The notes under the pieces were generated by a model. That model did not search any database. It worked only from the letters and a program-made list of their open reading frames with translations, and had not been told where the DNA came from. From Lethocerus indicus (lineage: Eukaryota > Arthropoda > Insecta > Hemiptera > Belostomatidae): 64,000 bases of DNA. A program made the translations under genes and the position numbers. The stretch is taken from assembly GCA_019843655.1 (NCBI GenBank), contig JACDQD010000002.1:17321154-17385153 (forward strand). The letters are read 5' to 3'. Of this stretch, positions 58,742 through 64,000 are shown piece after piece. Position 1 is the stretch's first letter. The number at the start of each line of letters is the position of its first letter.

Positions 58742-61330
58742 TATTCGATTATGTATTGGTTTCATGAGCGGGGTAACTTACATACTGTATACACTGGGGA
58801 TAGAATGATGAAAATTGGTTTTCTTTTTAAATAACATTAACATTGCGGGTAGTCTTTCGTTCGGTATCGCGTTTCAGATTCGTAATAGCTCAACTTCAAT
58901 TTAGGAATGAAGGAATAAAAAGCGCGTTGCCAAAGGTGATGCCTTATCCAGAGGAAAGTCGGAAACGTTCTGTGGGAGCGGCATAAGCCGAGGGACTGAT
59001 TGCTAACGAAAATTGATGAGGAGGAGGGACTTTGGGCCGCCGGGGACTGAGGCGAGGTCTCAGCCCTCTACATCAGGTGGCGTATTAAAAAAATGATCAT
59101 CCAGGCCTTCGCTTCCCGCCCGCTCTCGGCTTTTAGATTTATGAAGGGAGATGAACTTTTATTAGGAGAGGAATTAAGGTGACCGTTACAAAGATTAATT
59201 TCTTGTTTGGCATAAAATTATTTATCCGGTTTAGGTTGCTCGCGGCTGACACGGCTCTCTTGCCGGCGGCGCCCTTGCATTAATTTCATGCCCCATTTTT
59301 CATTATCACTCCCAACGTGGCCCTTCATCGGATAGCGGAGAAAACTGCGCAGCTTGTGTTTTTCCAGTGATTAAAAGCGGTTTAAACCCTATATGTCAAA
59401 TTTGAACCGCTGACTTATTTATCGAATAATTGTTTACAAATTAAAATTGATTACACAATCAGCATAAGACACACAGTGTTGTATTTACATCGTTGTATGA
59501 TTATATAAAAAAAGAATTAATTCTTCCCTATTTATTGCGGTCTTACTTTATTTTGAGTTGTAGCACTCGTGTATTATACTGAAACAGATGCCTAATATTG
59601 AATATACTTTTATTTATACTAAATAAATTAGTGTTAACATTTGTACAATCTACCGGTCTAGCAAAAGACCAAACCAGCGAGAGGAGACAGAAACATCACG
59701 AACCTACAGATTGTATTCTTTTATAAATCGAAGAAAACCTGTGGAATCCATCTGAACTAATTACTTTTTACGGGGTACAGTATAACATTGCTCGAAGGAA
59801 AAAATCATTCGAAAGAGAAGTAACACATGTTGGGGAATACATGTCGGAATGGCCGAAAATAAAATTCAATTAATTTCCGCCGTCCAAATATATTCAGCGT
59901 AGCGTAGTCTGGGTTGAGTCCGGGAACAGTTGGAGGGCGGGCGAACCACCAGGATTACAACGGCCCCCAGACCCGCTAATCCCCGAAGAACGTACTGGAT
60001 TAGAGGGGAACACAGTTCGCGTTTTCCACTTCCCTACTCCGTGCTACCCGGATTTCAAAAACATCAAGATTCCACAATCTTCATCCCCCTATCCCAAACC
60101 GTACACTCACCAACTACATGCCCTGCATTTCACAATTATTCCGAAAACAGCAAACTCATGCATCTCTTCCAATAACATTTCCTTACTAATTGTTTAAATG
60201 TTTGTAAAAGAGACTAGGCTGTTTGTCAATATTTGTATTCAAGTCTCTTGTGCAGTATGAACTGAATTAAATCGACAGAAAATTTTGCATGAATAATTTT
60301 TTACTCTTAGGTGAATTTATTTTAGGAGAATAATTATTGCGATAAAGGTCACAATATAACTCGAGTGATTTTGTTCTCAGACACTACTTACTGTAGGAGA
60401 CAATTTAGATGCCTCGTTTATTCCTTGTGCCAGTATATATTATAAATAATAATATGCGATTTGATCAAATATTAAATTGACTAATTTCAATATAACATTA
60501 TTTTTTTATATTACTCATTAGGGAGAGGGTCTTGGTAACAGATATCTTTTGTTGACTATCACTATTAAAGCATTAATTAATTTTTGTGGAATCGGTCCAT
60601 TAACAATAACGTTTCAATGTAAATATTATGTATACGTACAGTGAGGTATACGTGTTGCATAATACTGAAAACAACCGAAAAGGTACGAGAAAGGGGTCGA
60701 TTTCTTCGCCAGGAAATTTTATATGCCCGGGCTATTCGATATATGTTGAATATAAAACACAAGAGTACGCTTTTAGAATGTTTGCGGAGTTATCGAATTC
60801 ACATCTGCATTTCATAACAGTTTGGTTTCATACGGCTTGGGATTTTCAACAAAGTTCAGTATAAATAATAATATCCATGTTTTCGGATTCGTACAGTCCG
60901 AACACACGCAAGTCGTTCATTTGCCAATTTGAGTCTATTTCCGGCTCCACTCGTCTACGCGTTTTAAATCTAGAGTGGTTTAGGCTTTTATTCAGTAGTA
61001 TTCGGAATGTGGAATACCAGAAGTTACATAGAAACTATACGCATGCCGACATTCCACGATGCATTCTCATGGCATTCGGAATGTTCAGACCGATGTTCCA
61101 AACCTTCGTAGAATCCTTTGACAAATATCTTAAAATAGTATGACATAATTTTAATACGGATTACCTTTTCATATGAACTTGAAGAAACCTTCAGGCTACA
61201 GTTCAGTTGGTGATTTTATGTAATAATTATTTTATAATGATAGAAAAACGGCTTTTGGGTCCAATTTGCAATTCATAGGATTGCCTTCGCAATCGGAAAG
61301 TGTCTTCAAACTCACAGGTAGTACTCAAAC
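58742..61330. other. Gene-free stretch with GC blocks at 58.9-59.36 and 59.9-60.14 kb
   Basis: GC blocks with no domain-bearing frame are separated by AT-rich DNA. Plus-strand frames at 60628-60864 and 60877-61143 are in the same phase and separated by two stops (60862 and 60868). They lack domains I can name. Confidence 0.45.
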
Positions 61331-64000
61331 GCAGCGGCACATTCTGAAAGTTGGGACTATAATCAACGAGGCGGGCCTCGCTGTGCTCAGGCATTCCCTC
61401 TCGGCGGAGAGCAGCGAGCGCTTTACATCGGTTAGTTAATCATAACAGAGGAATACACAACAGTCGAACCGTGTTCAAGAATAGAATAGACCGGCCCGGG
61501 AGTAACACGGCCGCTCCCCGTTGAAAGATTCACAACCAATTTCATTCCATTCCGTAATAGTTTAACAAGTCGAAACTGCGCTTCCAAGTTGGGAGGTCGG
61601 GGCGTGCGGTGAATCCCCGATCAGTGAGGATCCTTTATGGAGGGAAAGGACGCTCCCCCCGCTTACGCTGGCACAACCATAAACAGGCAGGCACAGTGGC
61701 GCCGCTCAGATCCGCTCTAGCACCAACATCGCCTTCACTTCAATTATTCACCGGGCGGTAAAAGCCAAGTTGGATAGAATTAAAGCGGGCCCCCAGTCCC
61801 GTCTCTCATATTTGTCCTCGGCCGCCGCAACGTCCACGATGGGCCACACTACCCACCCAGCCCCCTCCCTCATCATCCCCATCCGCACAGCCCAACCCAA
61901 CTGTATCCCTCAAGTGTTTCACCTCATTTCTAATGCAACGCAATCCTTCCTCCCGCCTTTCACCCGCTCCTAGTCGGCCTCCACTTTTAACCTCCTTAAC
62001 GCGCCTGAGGTGTAAAACCACTATAGTCAGACGAAGTATTCCTCGATTACCCAAATACGCCTCAGTAATACGCCAAATGCTGTCGGGCGTTCAGACATTC
62101 GCGCCAGATCATTTGGAAGCGAAATATATCCCTGTTACCACTAATACTCTTCGGTCTACTCTCGCTGGTTTGGTCTTAAACCGGTTTCGGTTGGTACCGT
62201 AGAATCTACAGTAGTTCCAAACCCTCGCAAACCAAAAAGACAGGTATGCCACACTAAGACTCCATAGTGGGGACATTTCTGCATATTTGCAAATGTCCAG
62301 CCAAGTAAAATGTTAAAATAATAACATCCTCTACCCTACGCGACGATATTTTCCAAATCATATCTGGTAGTCAATTATATACTTTTATTATGGCCATAGG
62401 CGGGTATTGCGTATCGGCGTTAGTCGTGTAAATCGATAAATCAGGAAGGGACGACGAGGTGACCACCTTCCTTGGGCTATAAGTTATAATATACTAGTTG
62501 CAAGAGCGGAACGACGATAATTTAAATATTTTTCAGCGTACACGATCCTGTGGGAATAAAAATGTTTCAACTTCAAATAAACAACTTGTGATAATTTATG
62601 ACCGTCTTTCCGAATGCAAACATGCACGATAAACGACCCTCTTCCGCGGGTCGGGTGGAGGATTCGTCGGTTATAAGAAGTAACTTTGTTGAAATGCGGT
62701 GCTTAAAGGGGCAATCCCGCGCTGTAAAACTTTCGCGGTCTCAGCGCGACAAACGCAAACCGGGCCATGAAGCACGAACGACGTACTCATTGATTTCACA
62801 CTCAAATTTATTGTTATTTTTATTGGCCGCTCCGCTTCTCCCCTCGCCTCCTTTCCGAAGCGGCGACGTTTCCACGCAAATAAGTACTTCTGAGGGTCGC
62901 AATGTCGGTTGGAAGTAATTTGAACTTTGGCGATAAAGTAGGAAATAGAGCTTTATAAAGGGGGAGGAGGGTCTTCCGAGCCCACTGAGCGAATGAATTA
63001 ATGACCGCCGCGAAAATTGTACCCCGAAAACGAGTGGCCACTCGCCGGATTCGATTTTCATTTAATCTTTCCGCCCTCGTGCCCACCTCCATTGCAAGCA
63101 AACCAATCCTAAAATAATCACCCCCCCCCTCCACAACCACCTAGTATCCTTACAGGCAAGCCAGAATTTAGAATTGACCTCTGTTGATACAATTCATACC
63201 ATTTTGTACGAGTTATCGAGTTTAAAACTACCCGATACTATTTCGGCAGGTGACAAAGTTGTCATAAGGTACCTATAATTGAACGCTCAAGGAAATAAGT
63301 ACGCATAGTACTACGTATTCCTAAGTATGCCGTTTTAGTTTTCATTTAATAATAGTGATCGCGTGTTTTATTCAGAAAATAAAGTCATCCAATTTCTATC
63401 GCCCAATTTACTTACAATTCGTTAGACTACGAATTGAATCAAAAATTCAAAATGACTTTATGGGAATATCGAAAATTCTAAAAAATTGACAGTATTTTCA
63501 AGTCGAATTATAAAGAAATGAAATTTAACTGGAGATAAGAAGGTCAGGGGGCTAATGCTACCATTGGAACCAAATAATAAGACTCTCCACCGGCTTAATG
63601 CAAATCTCGGATTGAAATGCAAATGTATTTGGTTTCTGGGGATTGTATTACCACAACGGGGTCTTTAAAGCTTATTTAAGTCTTCGGACGGCTTAATTGT
63701 ATTAGCCGCCCTATTTCCTCTGCGTCGAAAGAAGGAGGACGGAGTCGAGTTCGGCGAAAAGAAGTCGCGGGACCAGAATAAACGAAATTCGACACCGGGA
63801 GGGGAGAGCTAAGAGGAAATTTGTCACCGCCGCCGGACCCGGCCCCGGATTTTATTAATAGCTTTGTTGTTCGGGGACCGGGGAGCGAAAAGATGCGCCC
63901 TCCCTCTAACAATGCTCATTGTCGGAGAACATCATTACCTGGTTGAGCGAAGCGGGGTCGAAAGAGAGCGGGAAAGAGGAGAGAGAGAGGAGAGGGACGG
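61331..64000. other. GC blocks at 61.35-62.0, 62.64-63.14 and 63.54-63.99 kb in AT-rich DNA
   Basis: Short overlapping frames on both strands, none with a recognisable domain. AAACCGGTTT (62178-62187) is a perfect Grainyhead-like palindrome. TTTAAATATTTTTCAG near 62536 is an acceptor-like site on the plus strand. The window ends in a GA-rich tract (about 63960-63996). Confidence 0.5.

Noticed and set aside
1..64000. CRISPR arrays, bacterial operons, ribosome binding sites
   Set aside because: No direct-repeat arrays with spacers and no prokaryotic gene organisation; the sequence is eukaryotic in character.

Overview
This 64 kb window looks like non-coding eukaryotic DNA. I found no protein-coding gene, rRNA or tRNA that I can defend. 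No open reading frame exceeds 177 codons. The longest ones lie in GC-rich or (GA)n DNA, are matched by equally long frames on the other strand, and show no domain I recognise. Several features suggest an arthropod, probably an insect: an AT-rich background in which CpG is not visibly depleted, many long (GA)n/(CT)n microsatellites, (TA)n arrays, TATCGATA (DRE-type) sites, and short MITEs of piggyBac and TA-flanked types. Hymenoptera is possible, but I cannot prove the order.

The most important signal is a pair of near-identical splice signals on the minus strand, about 40.3 kb apart (8451-8528 and 48783-48849). In minus-strand order each has a CTAAT branch-point motif, a pyrimidine run, and CAG directly abutting GTGAGT. 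A second 5' splice site (GTAAGA or GTAAGC) follows 46 or 37 nt later. This is the structure of a recursive-splicing ratchet point followed by a short RS-exon. If so, most or all of the window is one very long intron of a minus-strand gene removed in steps. Introns of that kind are known mainly from developmental and neuronal genes in Drosophila and vertebrates. The host gene itself is not in the window.

Layout: AT-rich stretches alternate with roughly forty GC-richer blocks of 150-800 bp, for example near 4.3, 6.5, 11.2-11.8, 12.7, 13.7-14.5, 20.0, 23.6, 26.0, 32.2, 33.0, 34.0-35.2, 37.2, 39.7-40.3, 44.4, 47.9, 51.6, 55.1, 57.6, 61.5 and 63 kb. They carry homeodomain-like, Grainyhead-like and GAGA-like motifs and may be enhancers or conserved non-coding elements, but conservation cannot be seen from one sequence. 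Repeats include a palindromic MITE (3019-3400), a piggyBac-like MITE (55569-55938), a 116-bp inverted repeat pair (57208-57323 and 58607-58722), a giant (GA)n/(CT)n foldback (18152-18339), a 56-nt near-perfect hairpin (39284-39339), and eight potential G-quadruplexes.

One AT-rich interval (53130-53726) has three consecutive overlapping open frames that read like a decayed coding sequence of unknown origin. Block boundaries are by-eye estimates. Motif searches were done by reading, so counts are minimum counts.
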